Positions 52,408 through 61,768 of a stretch of DNA of 64,000 nucleotides are shown one piece after another. The notes beneath the pieces are model-generated. The model was not told the origin of the DNA and searched no databases. It saw nothing but the letters and a program-made list of their open reading frames with translations. A program made the translations under genes and the position numbers. Source of the stretch: Bacteroidetes bacterium UBA7674 (GTDB lineage Bacteria > Bacteroidota > Bacteroidia > Chitinophagales > Chitinophagaceae); contig DLHG01000001.1 in NCBI GenBank assembly GCA_002483105.1, positions 263,831 to 327,830 of the forward strand, in the 5' to 3' direction. Position 1 is the stretch's first letter. Every line of letters starts with the position of its first letter.

Positions 52408-52946
52408 CTAAAGCTCTTTCTTTTCAACGAAATCATACACTCCTTTCTTGTCCTTTGAATAAAACGCAAGCAAGTCTTTAAACTTACCACCAAGAAAATT
52501 TATAGTATAATCACCCTTTTCCGGAATAAGAGCATCCCATCCTGAATGATAACAATGCTTAAACACTGTTTTCAATTCTACTAAGGATGCATGTAATTGT
52601 TGTTCGTCCTTATACTTTTGAGCATTCTCAATTTTTACCAATTGTTCAAAATCTCCGGGATTAAAACGAATCATGCACCCATAGAACTTGTCAGTAATTG
52701 ACTTTCCGGGTATAGTATATGAACCTTTACCTGTAATAAATATTCCTGTACGCCTGCACTTGTTTTTATCTCTACATACTTGCAATCATCGCAGGCGAGA
52801 TCAATATAGTCTGTCTTTACTGATATACTCTTTGTTGTGAACATTTCCGGCGTTTCCCAGTTTACCGCCTTTGCATCTTCTTTACGTTGCGCATTTACGT
52901 TACAGGAAACCATAACTACAAGAAATATTATCAGCAGCTTATTCAT
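52408..52946 (-). pseudogene. Frameshifted gene for a small secreted protein
   Basis: Two overlapping frames describe one protein. The upstream frame (start 52946) gives signal peptide MNKLLIIFLVVMVSCNVNA and DLACDDCKYVEIKTSAGVQE, then drifts into non-coding-like sequence. The downstream frame continues collinearly with GIFITGKGSYTIPGKSITD and runs to 52408 (KKGVYDFVEKKEL). The switch lies around 52730-52750. A single-base indel explains this. The restored protein would be about 178 aa, secreted, with a beta-rich middle and helix-rich end; I recognise no family. It could be a pseudogene, a sequencing error or, less likely, a programmed frameshift; no slippery sequence is evident. Confidence 0.72.
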
Positions 52947-52980
52947 AGTGTATATATTTTGAAATACGCTGAAAATAATA

Positions 52981-53007
52981 AAAGCCCGGTACTACGTACC
53001 GGGCTTT
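52981..53007 (-). terminator. Terminator of metK
   Basis: A perfect 12-bp stem (52981-52992 with 52996-53007), loop TAC; on the minus strand TTTTATTATT follows. It begins 26 bases after the metK stop. Confidence 0.88.
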
Positions 53008-53032
53008 TGTAAAAAGTAATGATTTATTAATC

Positions 53033-54286
53033 TTATTTCAGCTTGAAGGCTTTCTTCACCTTAGCTACATAATCCAGCTTCTCCCATGTGAACAGTTCCA
53101 CCTTTATGTTTTTTGTCTTGCCATCTGCAGACTTGAACGTTTTAGTAACTGTCTCCGGTTCGCGGCCCATGTGTCCGTATGCTGCGCACTCGCTGTACAT
53201 CGGCTGGCGCAGTTTCAGGCGCTCTTCGATGAAGTAAGGGCGCATATCGAATACTTCCTGCACTATCTTAGCAATAGCACCATCGTTCAGGTTTACTTTA
53301 GCAGTGCCATAAGTATTTACATATACCCCCATTGGCTTAGCAACACCTATCGCATAAGATACCTGTACCAATACTTCAGTACAAACACCCGCAGCTACCA
53401 GGTTCTTAGCTATATGACGTGTAGCATATGCTGCAGAACGGTCAACCTTTGAAGGATCTTTACCGGAGAATGCACCACCACCATGAGCACCTTTACCACC
53501 ATAAGTATCTACAATGATCTTACGGCCTGTAAGTCCTGTATCACCATGCGGTCCGCCTATCACGAACTTACCTGTTGGATTTACGTGATAGTTGATCTTG
53601 CTATTAAAGAAGTCTTTGTATTCAGGATATAACTTGATGATACGAGGGATCAGGATAGACTTCACATCTTTAGTGATCTTTTCCAGCATCTTTTTCTCTT
53701 CATCAAAATCGTCATGTTGTGTAGAGATAACAATAGTATCTATGCGCGTTGGTTTGTTATCATCGCTATACTCAAGAGTTACCTGGCTCTTAGCATCAGG
53801 GCGAAGGTATTTCATTTGTTTACCCTCACGACGAATAGCAGAAAGTTCACGAAGCAGTGCATGTGCCATATCCAGCGCCAACGGCATGTAGTTAGACGTT
53901 TCATTGGTTGCATAACCAAACATCATACCCTGGTCACCTGCACCCTGGTCTTCTTTTTTCTTACGTTCAACACCTTGATTAATGTCAGGTGATTGTTCAT
54001 GTATCGCTGAAAGTACACCACATGATTTGGCTTCAAACATATACTCACTTTTGGTATAGCCTATTTTAGCTATTACATCACGAGCTATTGATTGGGCGTC
54101 TATGTATGTGTTACATTTTACTTCACCTGCCAATACTACCTGGCCTGTAGTCACTAATGTTTCGCAAGCGATTTTTGCTTGAGGGTCCCACGCAAGAAAG
54201 TTATCTACTAACGCATCGGATATCTGGTCTGCTACTTTATCAGGATGTCCTTCTGATACAGACTCTGACGTAAATAAATATGGCAT
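53033..54286 (-). CDS. metK: S-adenosylmethionine synthetase
   Basis: A 417-aa enzyme making SAM from methionine and ATP. Signatures: SESVSEGHPDKVADQISDAL, GAGDQGMMFGYATNET and GGGAFSGKDPSKVDRSAAYA. It is slightly longer than the E. coli enzyme, as usual in Bacteroidota. It supplies the several methyltransferases in the window. The 165-base upstream region (54287-54451) contains a TTTAGC/GCTAAA inverted pair, but I see no known SAM riboswitch fold. Confidence 0.97.
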   Translation of the reverse strand: MPYLFTSESVSEGHPDKVADQISDALVDNFLAWDPQAKIACETLVTTGQVVLAGEVKCNTYIDAQSIARDVIAKIGYTKSEYMFEAKSCGVLSAIHEQSPDINQGVERKKKEDQGAGDQGMMFGYATNETSNYMPLALDMAHALLRELSAIRREGKQMKYLRPDAKSQVTLEYSDDNKPTRIDTIVISTQHDDFDEEKKMLEKITKDVKSILIPRIIKLYPEYKDFFNSKINYHVNPTGKFVIGGPHGDTGLTGRKIIVDTYGGKGAHGGGAFSGKDPSKVDRSAAYATRHIAKNLVAAGVCTEVLVQVSYAIGVAKPMGVYVNTYGTAKVNLNDGAIAKIVQEVFDMRPYFIEERLKLRQPMYSECAAYGHMGREPETVTKTFKSADGKTKNIKVELFTWEKLDYVAKVKKAFKLK

Positions 54287-54451
54287 TGAGTATTAAAAAT
54301 TTAAGTGTGTAATTATGACTGGGCTGCAATTTAGCTTATGTAGGCTAAATATTCAATTTTTAGTGCAATGGCTTTTCCCTGATATGGGGATAAACGAAAA
54401 ATCGGCCCCCAAATGCATGGGAACCGATATTATATATTATTAATTAAAACT

Positions 54452-56290
54452 TTATTCTACCGTTACCGATTTAGCAAGATTTCTCGGCTGATCCACATTG
54501 CAGCCACGGAAAATAGCTATATGATAGGCCAGCAGTTGCAATGGAACGATGGTTACCAGCGGCGAGAGTATCTCCTCTGTTTCCGGTACTTCTATCACGT
54601 GGTCTGCCAGTTCAGAAATGATCTTATCTCCTTTGTTCACTACAGCTATGATGCGGCCTTTACGCGCTTTCACCTCTTGTATGTTAGAAACGATCTTTTC
54701 ATAAGCACTCTTATTGGTAGCAAGGAACACCACCGGCATGTCCTTATCTATCAGGGCTATCGGACCGTGTTTCATTTCCGCAGCAGGATACCCTTCTGCG
54801 TGTATGTATGATATTTCTTTCAGCTTCAGTGCACCTTCCAGTGCCACAGGGAAGTTATATCCACGGCCGAGGTACAGGAAGTTGGTAGCATCTTTAAACT
54901 GATATGCTATTTCCTTTATCTGGCTATCCAGTTGCAGTGCTTCTTCTATTTTCTTCGGAATACTTTCCAGTTCATATAGATAAGCACGCAGTTGAGACTG
55001 TGCTATTGTGCCCTTCTGCATCGCTATCTGCAATGCTATCAGGGTAAGTATGGATATCTGTGTAGAAAATGCTTTAGTTGATGCAACACCTATCTCAGGG
55101 CCGGCATGGGTATAAGCACCGGCATGGGTAGTACGGGCGATAGACGAGCCTATAACATTACAAATACCGAATATCATAGCCTGGCGTTCTTTAGCCAGCT
55201 CGATAGCTGCCAGTGTATCTGCGGTCTCTCCCGATTGAGAAATGGCGATCACCACATCACTTTCGTTAATGATCGGGTTACGATAACGGAACTCTGAAGC
55301 ATATTCCACTTCCACAGGCACACGTGCCAGGTCTTCTATCAGGTATTCACCTATCAGGCCTGAGTGCCACGAGGTACCGCAGGCGGTGATCACAAAGCGC
55401 TTGGCGTTGTCTATTTTATTTTCGTATTCACTTAAGCCACCCAGTTTTATCCAGCCTTGCAGCGCGCTCATCCTTCCACGGAAAGAGTCTGCAAGCACTT
55501 TAGGTTGCTCATATATCTCTTTCAGCATGAAGTGCTCAAAGCCACCTTTCTCTATCGCTTCAATAGACATTTCCAGCTTCTGAATATTAGGAGACTTCTC
55601 CACATTACCCAGGGTTTTTATCATGTAGCTGCCGTCACGATTGATCACAGCATACTCCTGTTCTTCCAGGTATATTACGTTCTTGGTATATTCTATAATC
55701 GGGGTAGCGTCGGAGGCTATAAAGAATTCACCTTCTCCTATGCCTATTACCAGCGGGCTTCCTTTACGGGCAGCTACTATCTGGTTAGGATCATTTTTAT
55801 CCAGCACTACTATCGCGTAGGCACCTACGACTTCGTTCAGCGCTATACGTACGGCATCTTCCAGTGAAGACTTTTCCGTTTTGCGTACTTCTTCTATCAG
55901 GTTCACCAACACTTCCGTATCAGTGTCCGACTGAAAAGTATAACCACGTTTTGTCAGCTCTTCTTTTACCGAAGCATAGTTTTCTATGATGCCATTGTGT
56001 ATGATCGCCAGGTTGCCCGACTGTGAAAGATGCGGGTGTGCGTTTGAATCATTAGGCTCACCATGGGTAGCCCAGCGGGTGTGCCCTATACCTATAGTTG
56101 CAGTAAGCTCTTTACCGTCTGTATACGCTTCCAGCTCACTTACTTTACCTGCTTTTTTATAAACACTGAGGCTGCCATTCAGCAGTGCTACTCCCGCACT
56201 GTCATAACCTCTGTACTCCAATCTCTTCAATCCTTTAATAAGGATGGGGAAAGCCTCTCTTGTCCCGATGTAGCCAACTATACCACACAT
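54452..56290 (-). CDS. glmS: Glutamine-fructose-6-phosphate transaminase (isomerizing)
   Basis: A 612-aa enzyme making glucosamine-6-phosphate for peptidoglycan and LPS. The N-terminal glutaminase begins MCGIVGYIGTREAFPILIKG with catalytic Cys2 after Met removal; GHTRWATHGEPNDSNAHPH follows. The two SIS domains include ACGTSWHSGLIGEYLIED, VVIAISQSGETADTLAAI, ASTKAFSTQI and YPAAEMKHGPIALI. The C-terminus LAKSVTVE is canonical. It lies 15 bases downstream of the DUF4270 gene and is probably co-transcribed. The upstream sequence has no glmS ribozyme that I can recognise. Confidence 0.97.
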   Translation of the reverse strand: MCGIVGYIGTREAFPILIKGLKRLEYRGYDSAGVALLNGSLSVYKKAGKVSELEAYTDGKELTATIGIGHTRWATHGEPNDSNAHPHLSQSGNLAIIHNGIIENYASVKEELTKRGYTFQSDTDTEVLVNLIEEVRKTEKSSLEDAVRIALNEVVGAYAIVVLDKNDPNQIVAARKGSPLVIGIGEGEFFIASDATPIIEYTKNVIYLEEQEYAVINRDGSYMIKTLGNVEKSPNIQKLEMSIEAIEKGGFEHFMLKEIYEQPKVLADSFRGRMSALQGWIKLGGLSEYENKIDNAKRFVITACGTSWHSGLIGEYLIEDLARVPVEVEYASEFRYRNPIINESDVVIAISQSGETADTLAAIELAKERQAMIFGICNVIGSSIARTTHAGAYTHAGPEIGVASTKAFSTQISILTLIALQIAMQKGTIAQSQLRAYLYELESIPKKIEEALQLDSQIKEIAYQFKDATNFLYLGRGYNFPVALEGALKLKEISYIHAEGYPAAEMKHGPIALIDKDMPVVFLATNKSAYEKIVSNIQEVKARKGRIIAVVNKGDKIISELADHVIEVPETEEILSPLVTIVPLQLLAYHIAIFRGCNVDQPRNLAKSVTVE

Positions 56291-56305
56291 ATGTTGTGAA
56301 TTTTA

Positions 56306-57697
56306 TTACAGCTTTGAATATACTACGTTCATGCGAATATTAAAAGCAGGGTTCGAGGCGTTTTTACCGGCCCTTAACCTGTATGCTCCTATATAACCAC
56401 TGCTAACACCTGTTATGTGCAGGGTCATTTCTCTCTTTTCAACAAGGGCTTTCTGGAATTCACGTGGTACGTTAACTGTATATTGCCTATACTCTTTTCC
56501 GTCTATCGTTACTTTTTTGAAGGCTCCGCTTATGAAGTTCAGCCCGCTCACCTCTGTACCACCTGAAGAAGTAAAGGTTGCGTCCGCTATCGGTATCAAT
56601 GTATCAAGTCCTGCGGCAGTTTTACTCATCAGGTATGGATATAGATACTCCGGTGCAAAATATTTATTGGCATCGATAGATTCAACTTCAGTAATAACGA
56701 TCTCCGCCTTGTTCACTACTCTGTTCTCCAGCATCTTCACATCTTTCGTACTGATCTCTATTGATAGACCGGGACGGCTCTGGAAGAAAATATAGTTGGC
56801 AGTGTCTGCACTAGCTGCTTTCGACCCGCTAATGTCTTGCACTACCCTGTTGAAGTGCGCGCAGTTATCCTGGTCAAAACCAAATACATTCGACCTCATA
56901 ACTGTCGGGCTGTCAGCATTATGATAGTAAACCACTATCCCTGCTTTAGACCAGTTAGTACCCGCGCCATCGTCCGACAAGCGAAAATATGGAATAGTGT
57001 TATTATTGTTATTATTGGTAGCAGTTACGTAGAGGCCTTTGAACGAACCCAGGAAGTCAACGTAGCTTCCATAGTTGGCGCTCTTCAGCCTGTTGACTAT
57101 AGTGGTTTTATCCAACGGGATACGCAGGTGTGGCATGGCGTTTTTACCTTCTACACTCATAGAGTCTCTGAAGGTACTATTATTGATAGTAGCGGAACCC
57201 AACGGTGTAGCGTCATAGTTTCTAAAGTCGTCGTTATAGTAGGTAGCCCCATGCACTAACTTGTTATCATCCGTTACATAGTAAGCAGTATATGTATTGC
57301 TCACTGCATTAGCCGTATCACCATAAGTGAACCCGATATAAGGCATTACCAATCTCACTGAGTCTATAAGATCCTCAGCCGGAAGTATGTAGCCCGCGCT
57401 TTGCTGCGGCACTACCTGGAAATATATGCTCGCCTCTGTTTTACCTACTTCAGGGTCTTGGCTGATAACACCCACACCATGCACTACCGCAATTCCGTCA
57501 AAAGTGAGGCTGGTATTGAACCTGTCGTAAACCGTTTTAGCAGTTACAGACACCGGCGTACCTTCTATTATCAGGCTATCGCCCGCAGGGGTAATGTTGG
57601 TATTAATAATGGAACTCTCTTTGCAACCTGTATATGAGAACAAGGCCACAAATGCTATAAACATGGCCGCTATACGGCTAAGGGTATGCTTTGTCAA
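56306..57697 (-). CDS. DUF4270 lipoprotein
   Basis: A 463-aa lipoprotein (MTKHTLSRIAAMFIAFVALF, then lipobox SYTGC). DUF4270 traits are the opening SSIINTNITPAGDSLIIEG, the DRFNTSLTFDGIAVVHGVGV part and a C-terminal AYRLRAGKNASNPAFNIRMN. It is a beta-rich protein with many Asn/Tyr loops. Members are found in Bacteroidota next to glgA-like and glmS genes. It is probably anchored to the outer membrane; its role is unknown. It is 39 bases after the glycogen-synthase-like gene and 15 bases before glmS, forming a three-gene set. Confidence 0.85.
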   Translation of the reverse strand: MTKHTLSRIAAMFIAFVALFSYTGCKESSIINTNITPAGDSLIIEGTPVSVTAKTVYDRFNTSLTFDGIAVVHGVGVISQDPEVGKTEASIYFQVVPQQSAGYILPAEDLIDSVRLVMPYIGFTYGDTANAVSNTYTAYYVTDDNKLVHGATYYNDDFRNYDATPLGSATINNSTFRDSMSVEGKNAMPHLRIPLDKTTIVNRLKSANYGSYVDFLGSFKGLYVTATNNNNNNTIPYFRLSDDGAGTNWSKAGIVVYYHNADSPTVMRSNVFGFDQDNCAHFNRVVQDISGSKAASADTANYIFFQSRPGLSIEISTKDVKMLENRVVNKAEIVITEVESIDANKYFAPEYLYPYLMSKTAAGLDTLIPIADATFTSSGGTEVSGLNFISGAFKKVTIDGKEYRQYTVNVPREFQKALVEKREMTLHITGVSSGYIGAYRLRAGKNASNPAFNIRMNVVYSKL

Positions 57698-57736
57698 AAC
57701 AATTCAAGATTTATGATGAAGGTGCGAAAAGATAAA

Positions 57737-58561
57737 CTAAGAATCTGTTAAGCTTTTATACAGCTCCAGCAGAGGCGTTACATCTTCCTTCCAGCTCTCT
57801 TCATACTTTATTACTTTCTTATACCTGCTTGGCTTTATTTCGTCCAGCAATGCTTTGGGCAAGTTAGGTTCTCCTTGTATCACCACATCGGCATACTTAG
57901 AGGCTCCTATTGTCAGCGCAAGATTTGTGCCGTCTTTATACGCGTCAAAGTCTTTTTCCTTTACATCAGCATTCACTATAGCTTTCTTGATGAAAGAATC
58001 CGGAAGTGTATCGCTGAACTGGTCGCCTTGTGCGGTATAGATAACTTTAGAATAGGCAAATACAGGTTCTTTCTTATAAGCGGTCTTCAGGTACAATGGC
58101 AACAGCGAGGTCATCCAGCCGTGACAATGTATCACGTGGGGAGGCCAGCCGAATTTCTTAACGGTCTCCAGCGCGCTCTTGCAGAAAAATATCATACGTT
58201 CCGCGCTGTCGTCAAACAGTTTATCTTCATCATCCCTGAAGGCAGTCTTCCGTTTGAAGTAATCGTCATTATCCATAAAGTACACCTGCAGGCGTGCATT
58301 AGGAAGAGAAGCTACTTTTATGATGAGCGGATAGTCGTCTTTGTCTATTATTATATTGATACCGGAAAGGCGCACAACCTCATGCAGGCGGTGGCGGCGT
58401 TCGTTAATAGTACCAAAACGGGGCATAATTACACGTACTTCCAAACCCGAGTCAAAAGTCTTTATGGCTAACTTGTTGAGTATCTGTGCAAAATCAGAAT
58501 ATTCGAGGTAGGGCGAAAGTTCGTTGGCAATAATCAGGACACGTTTTTTATCTACAGACAT
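57737..58561 (-). CDS. Short glycogen/starch synthase-like GT5 protein
   Basis: A 274-aa protein equal to the N-terminal Rossmann domain of GT5 glycogen synthases. It begins KKRVLIIANELSPYLEYSDF (family pattern 'kilfv..E..P...tGGL'); it has RVIMPRFGTINERRHRL, VYFMDNDDYFKRK and HVIHCHGWMTSLLPLYLKT, like the family 'HaHdW.tal.p.yl'. The C-terminal nucleotide-sugar-binding half (with E-x7-E) is missing, and the length suits a known Bacteroidota short form rather than a truncation. Whether it is an active synthase is uncertain. It is first in the DUF4270-glmS group and divergent from panC. Confidence 0.83.
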   Translation of the reverse strand: MSVDKKRVLIIANELSPYLEYSDFAQILNKLAIKTFDSGLEVRVIMPRFGTINERRHRLHEVVRLSGINIIIDKDDYPLIIKVASLPNARLQVYFMDNDDYFKRKTAFRDDEDKLFDDSAERMIFFCKSALETVKKFGWPPHVIHCHGWMTSLLPLYLKTAYKKEPVFAYSKVIYTAQGDQFSDTLPDSFIKKAIVNADVKEKDFDAYKDGTNLALTIGASKYADVVIQGEPNLPKALLDEIKPSRYKKVIKYEESWKEDVTPLLELYKSLTDS

Positions 58562-58676
58562 GCGGTATTATTAGATTATAACTAGAAAAATGTAATAGTG
58601 ATACTGGAAATTGTCTGCAAAATTACGATTTTTTTGCAATCCAAACTTTTACTTTGCAGCCTTAAGGGCATTTTAC

Positions 58677-59525
58677 ATGGTCATACTCAAGAAAATAGCT
58701 GATTTACAGGCTTATATAGCACAGCAGAAGGCGCAGGGGAAGGCCATAGGCTTCGTGCCCACCATGGGTGCGCTCCATAAAGGGCACATCTCTTTACTGG
58801 AAACGGCAAGGACGCAGAGAACTTATACAGTTTGCAGCATTTTTGTCAATCCCACCCAGTTCAACGACAAAAAAGACTTCGAAAAGTACCCGACTACCAT
58901 AGACGAGGACATAAAACTGCTGATCTCCGCAGGCTGCGATGTCCTTTTTCTGCCCAATGTGGCCGAAATGTACCCTGATGGCACTGAAGAAGTGTCCAAC
59001 TACGACTTAGGTTACCTCGATACTATACTAGAAGCAGCCCACCGTCCCGGCCATTTCCTGGGCGTAGTGCAGATAGTAGCCAAGCTGCTGGATGCCGTGC
59101 AACCCGATAAGCTCTTTATGGGCCAGAAGGACTACCAGCAATGCATGGTCATCCGCAAGATGCTGGAACTGGATAACCGCACAAGCATTCAGATGGTAGT
59201 ATGCCCTACTACCCGTGAAGATGACGGACTGGCCATGAGTTCCCGCAATCGCCGCCTCACAGAGCCCCAAAGGGCTTTAGCAGGCATTATATACCAGTGC
59301 CTGGTCTCCATTCAAACCAAAAGAGGCCATGCAGACTTTGAGGTGGTAAAGAAAGAGTGTATCGAACTAATGCAATACAAGGGCCTCACCCCCGACTATG
59401 TAGAAATAGCTGACGCCGACACGCTAGTCGTTGCCGACAACTACAAGGACGGCCAAAAGATGGTTGCCCTAATAGCTGCAAAAATTGGCGAGGTACGGTT
59501 GATAGATAATATGCTGTTGCAATAG
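58677..59525 (+). CDS. panC: Pantothenate synthetase
   Basis: A 282-aa enzyme joining pantoate and beta-alanine with ATP in CoA biosynthesis. I chose the ATG at 58677 (MVILKKIADLQAYIAQQKAQ); the upstream frame is spacer. Motifs: GFVPTMGALHKGHISLLETA with the HIGH-like HKGH, VSIFVNPTQFN-type ICSIFVNPTQFNDKKDF, KLFMGQKDYQQCMVI, and MSSRNRRL for ATP binding. panD, often next to panC, is not in the window. The panC gene is divergent from the glycogen-synthase-like gene, a common Bacteroidota arrangement. Confidence 0.96.
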   Translation: MVILKKIADLQAYIAQQKAQGKAIGFVPTMGALHKGHISLLETARTQRTYTVCSIFVNPTQFNDKKDFEKYPTTIDEDIKLLISAGCDVLFLPNVAEMYPDGTEEVSNYDLGYLDTILEAAHRPGHFLGVVQIVAKLLDAVQPDKLFMGQKDYQQCMVIRKMLELDNRTSIQMVVCPTTREDDGLAMSSRNRRLTEPQRALAGIIYQCLVSIQTKRGHADFEVVKKECIELMQYKGLTPDYVEIADADTLVVADNYKDGQKMVALIAAKIGEVRLIDNMLLQ

Positions 59526-59528
59526 CTG

Positions 59529-60131
59529 CTAAAAAGTATAATTAAAGCCCACGCCATTCCCGGTCACACAAAGGCCATTCAATAACTTATACCATCTCTT
59601 ATCCTTGCTTTGATGACTGAAATACATCGTTGCATCAAAACCAAGTAGAAAGATACCCTGTATCAATATAGAATTTCCAAACCCATTCCACGTTGCAGGA
59701 TTGGTTCTGGTCTTTGCTTGTTCTTTCAGAAATACCCCTGTACCTATATATAGAAAATCCAGCCCGCCATTGATGAGGAACAGGCGCTTATCAGCCTCAT
59801 ACCTGTGTAATAACTCACCGCAACTGTAGTCGGCTGCCAATTCACGCTTTACGCCATAGCGCCCCATCAGTCCAAGTCCTAAATTAGTGATACCCCATAT
59901 CGCATTCATACTATGGAAGGCTTTCCATTCCTGCGTGTTTGCGGTAAAGTAGCCAACACCACCCGCCACAGTATTCACAGTACCCCACGTGGAGAGTATT
60001 GTCATACCCCGCTTGTTAGTTTGCAGACGTAAGTTATTGAGGTTTTTTACTGTGTCTTTATCAAGATAGCCCTGCGCAAAAGTAATTTGTGCAAATAGGC
60101 AACAACATAGCGAGAGTAAGATATGCTTCAT
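59529..60131 (-). CDS. Conserved small membrane protein, unknown function
   Basis: A 200-aa exported or membrane protein: signal sequence MKHILLSLCCCLFAQITFA, then a short soluble part (KNLNNLRLQTNKRGMTILST) and 3-4 hydrophobic segments (NAIWGITNLGLGLMGRYG, LFLINGGLDFLYIGTGVFL, SILIQGIFLLGFDATMYF). I recognise it only as a Bacteroidota-type protein of unknown function. It is downstream of pyk on the same strand, with the pyk terminator between them. Confidence 0.65.
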   Translation of the reverse strand: MKHILLSLCCCLFAQITFAQGYLDKDTVKNLNNLRLQTNKRGMTILSTWGTVNTVAGGVGYFTANTQEWKAFHSMNAIWGITNLGLGLMGRYGVKRELAADYSCGELLHRYEADKRLFLINGGLDFLYIGTGVFLKEQAKTRTNPATWNGFGNSILIQGIFLLGFDATMYFSHQSKDKRWYKLLNGLCVTGNGVGFNYTF

Positions 60132-60157
60132 AAAAAAGAGGGAGTTTTATCTCCCTC
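60132..60157 (-). terminator. Terminator of pyk
   Basis: A 7-bp stem (60138-60144 with 60151-60157), loop TTTTAT; on the minus strand it is followed by six T. It lies just upstream of the next gene's start codon. Confidence 0.75.
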
Positions 60158-60187
60158 TCATATATACGAAAACTATTCCAGTCGGTT

Positions 60188-61633
60188 TTACTTCACTTTG
60201 CTCACCTTCAGCATATTGGTCGGTAAGTGTTCCTGTATCGGTGTGCTGCCGGTGTTCACCACTATGTCTCCCTCGCCCACAAGTTTTTTTTCTTTGAGGA
60301 ATTCTATCTGGTCGTTTATTATCTGGTCCATGCTTTCTTCTTTGTCGTAGTAGAAAGCTGTTACGCCCCAGCTCAGGCTCAGTTGGTTCACCAGCGATTG
60401 TGTTTTGGTAAACACATACAGTGGCGATCGCGGCCTGAAGCTCGAAAGCATAAAGCCTGTGTACCCCGACTGTGTCATACCTATCAGTGCATGCGCTTTT
60501 ACATCCTTCGCTATCTCGCAGGCATTGTAGCAAAGCGCATCACTCAGGAAAGATGGTGAGTGTGCCTGCGGTATCAGGTTACGGTTATAAACTATTTCTT
60601 CCTTTTCCACTTCATTAATGATGCTGACCATCGTTTTTATCACCAGCTCAGGATACATACCTGTTGCGGTCTCCGCGCTCAGCATTACTGCATCAGCGCC
60701 TTCCAGCACGGCATTGGCTACGTCTGTTATCTCGCTACGGTTAGGACGGGTACGGTCCAGCATACTCTCCATCATTTGCGTGGCGATAATTACGGGCTTC
60801 GCCCTGTGTATGCATTTACGAATGATGTTCTTTTGTATCATCGGTATTTGTTCCAGCGGCAGTTCCACACCCAAGTCTCCACGCGCCACCATCACGGCAT
60901 CCGACGCTAGTATTATCTCACGCAGATGTTCCAGCGCTTCAGGTTTTTCTATCTTAGAAATGATCTTCGCGCTGTGTCCTTTGCCTTTTAATATGTTGCG
61001 CAGATTATGCACATCTTCCGGACGGCGTACAAACGACAACGCCACCCAGTCAATATGTTGCTCTATAATAAAGTCCAGGTCGGCCAGGTCCTTCTCTGTG
61101 AGCGACGGCAATGATATTTTTGTATCAGGCAGGTTCACACCCTTCCGTGGCAACAAAGCCCCTGAGTTCAGCACTTGTACCTGCACTTTTTTATCAGGTG
61201 TTATCTCCGTTATCAGCACCTCTATCTTGCCATCATCTATCAGTATCTTTTCACCCACCTTCACATCACGGGCAAAGTCAGGATACGATATATACACCCC
61301 TTCCTTGGTACCAACCTGCTTCTCATTGGTAAAGTAGAAATGATCTCCCTTATCCAGTTGCAATGAACCATTGGCTATATCACCTACTCGCAACTTCGGC
61401 CCTTGCAGGTCGGCTAGTATGGCGATATTAAATGGAAAGCTATCGTTTATCTTACGGATATGCGCAATTACCTCTTTGTGTTGTTCGTGTGTGCCATGGG
61501 AGAAATTCAACCGGAACACATTCACTCCTTCTTCTACCAGCGCCAGTAATTTTTCATAAGTATTGCAGGCAGGGCCTACAGTTGCAATGATCTTCGTTTT
61601 ATGCAGCATATGTTCTTTATCCTTCGAAACCAT
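60188..61633 (-). CDS. pyk: Pyruvate kinase
   Basis: A 481-aa glycolytic enzyme making pyruvate and ATP from PEP and ADP. The active site and metal/K+ sites are seen in FRLNFSHGTHEQHKEVI, LADLQGPKLRVGDI, DWVALSFVRRPEDV and MVARGDLGVELPLEQIP. The second conserved block is RPNRSEITDVANAVLEGADA plus VMLSAETATGMYP. The C-terminal allosteric domain includes ALIGMTQSGYTGFMLSSFRP. The start may be 61633 or the next ATG at 61609 (MLHKTKIIATVGPA); the latter fits family N-termini better. It has its own terminator. Confidence 0.96.
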   Translation of the reverse strand: MVSKDKEHMLHKTKIIATVGPACNTYEKLLALVEEGVNVFRLNFSHGTHEQHKEVIAHIRKINDSFPFNIAILADLQGPKLRVGDIANGSLQLDKGDHFYFTNEKQVGTKEGVYISYPDFARDVKVGEKILIDDGKIEVLITEITPDKKVQVQVLNSGALLPRKGVNLPDTKISLPSLTEKDLADLDFIIEQHIDWVALSFVRRPEDVHNLRNILKGKGHSAKIISKIEKPEALEHLREIILASDAVMVARGDLGVELPLEQIPMIQKNIIRKCIHRAKPVIIATQMMESMLDRTRPNRSEITDVANAVLEGADAVMLSAETATGMYPELVIKTMVSIINEVEKEEIVYNRNLIPQAHSPSFLSDALCYNACEIAKDVKAHALIGMTQSGYTGFMLSSFRPRSPLYVFTKTQSLVNQLSLSWGVTAFYYDKEESMDQIINDQIEFLKEKKLVGEGDIVVNTGSTPIQEHLPTNMLKVSKVK

Positions 61634-61737
61634 AAAGGTACTGCTTGTTATCCAACCTTATATGCGGTTGCAGTGTTAGATGTCCATTAACTTATTATTA
61701 ATACAAAAATTCTCTGAATATATCAACTCATTAACAT

Positions 61738-61745
61738 TATTTTTG
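61738..61745 (+). promoter_or_regulatory. -7 promoter box of the HYR-repeat protein gene
   Basis: TATTTTTG fits TAnnTTTG and lies 23 bases before the start codon at 61769. The expected -33 TTG is weak, so this is only a partial match. Confidence 0.4.
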
Positions 61746-61768
61746 CATTTAATAACCAAACATATCTT

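Noticed and set aside
54287..54451. SAM riboswitch upstream of metK
   Set aside because: Only a short TTTAGC/GCTAAA inverted pair is present; no P1-P4 or pseudoknot pattern of known SAM riboswitch classes is visible.
56291..56305. glmS ribozyme upstream of glmS
   Set aside because: Only 15 bases separate glmS from the preceding gene, so there is no room for the ribozyme.
60227..61559. Plus-strand ORFs of 110-239 codons opposite pyk
   Set aside because: They are antisense to pyruvate kinase, which is intact and well supported.
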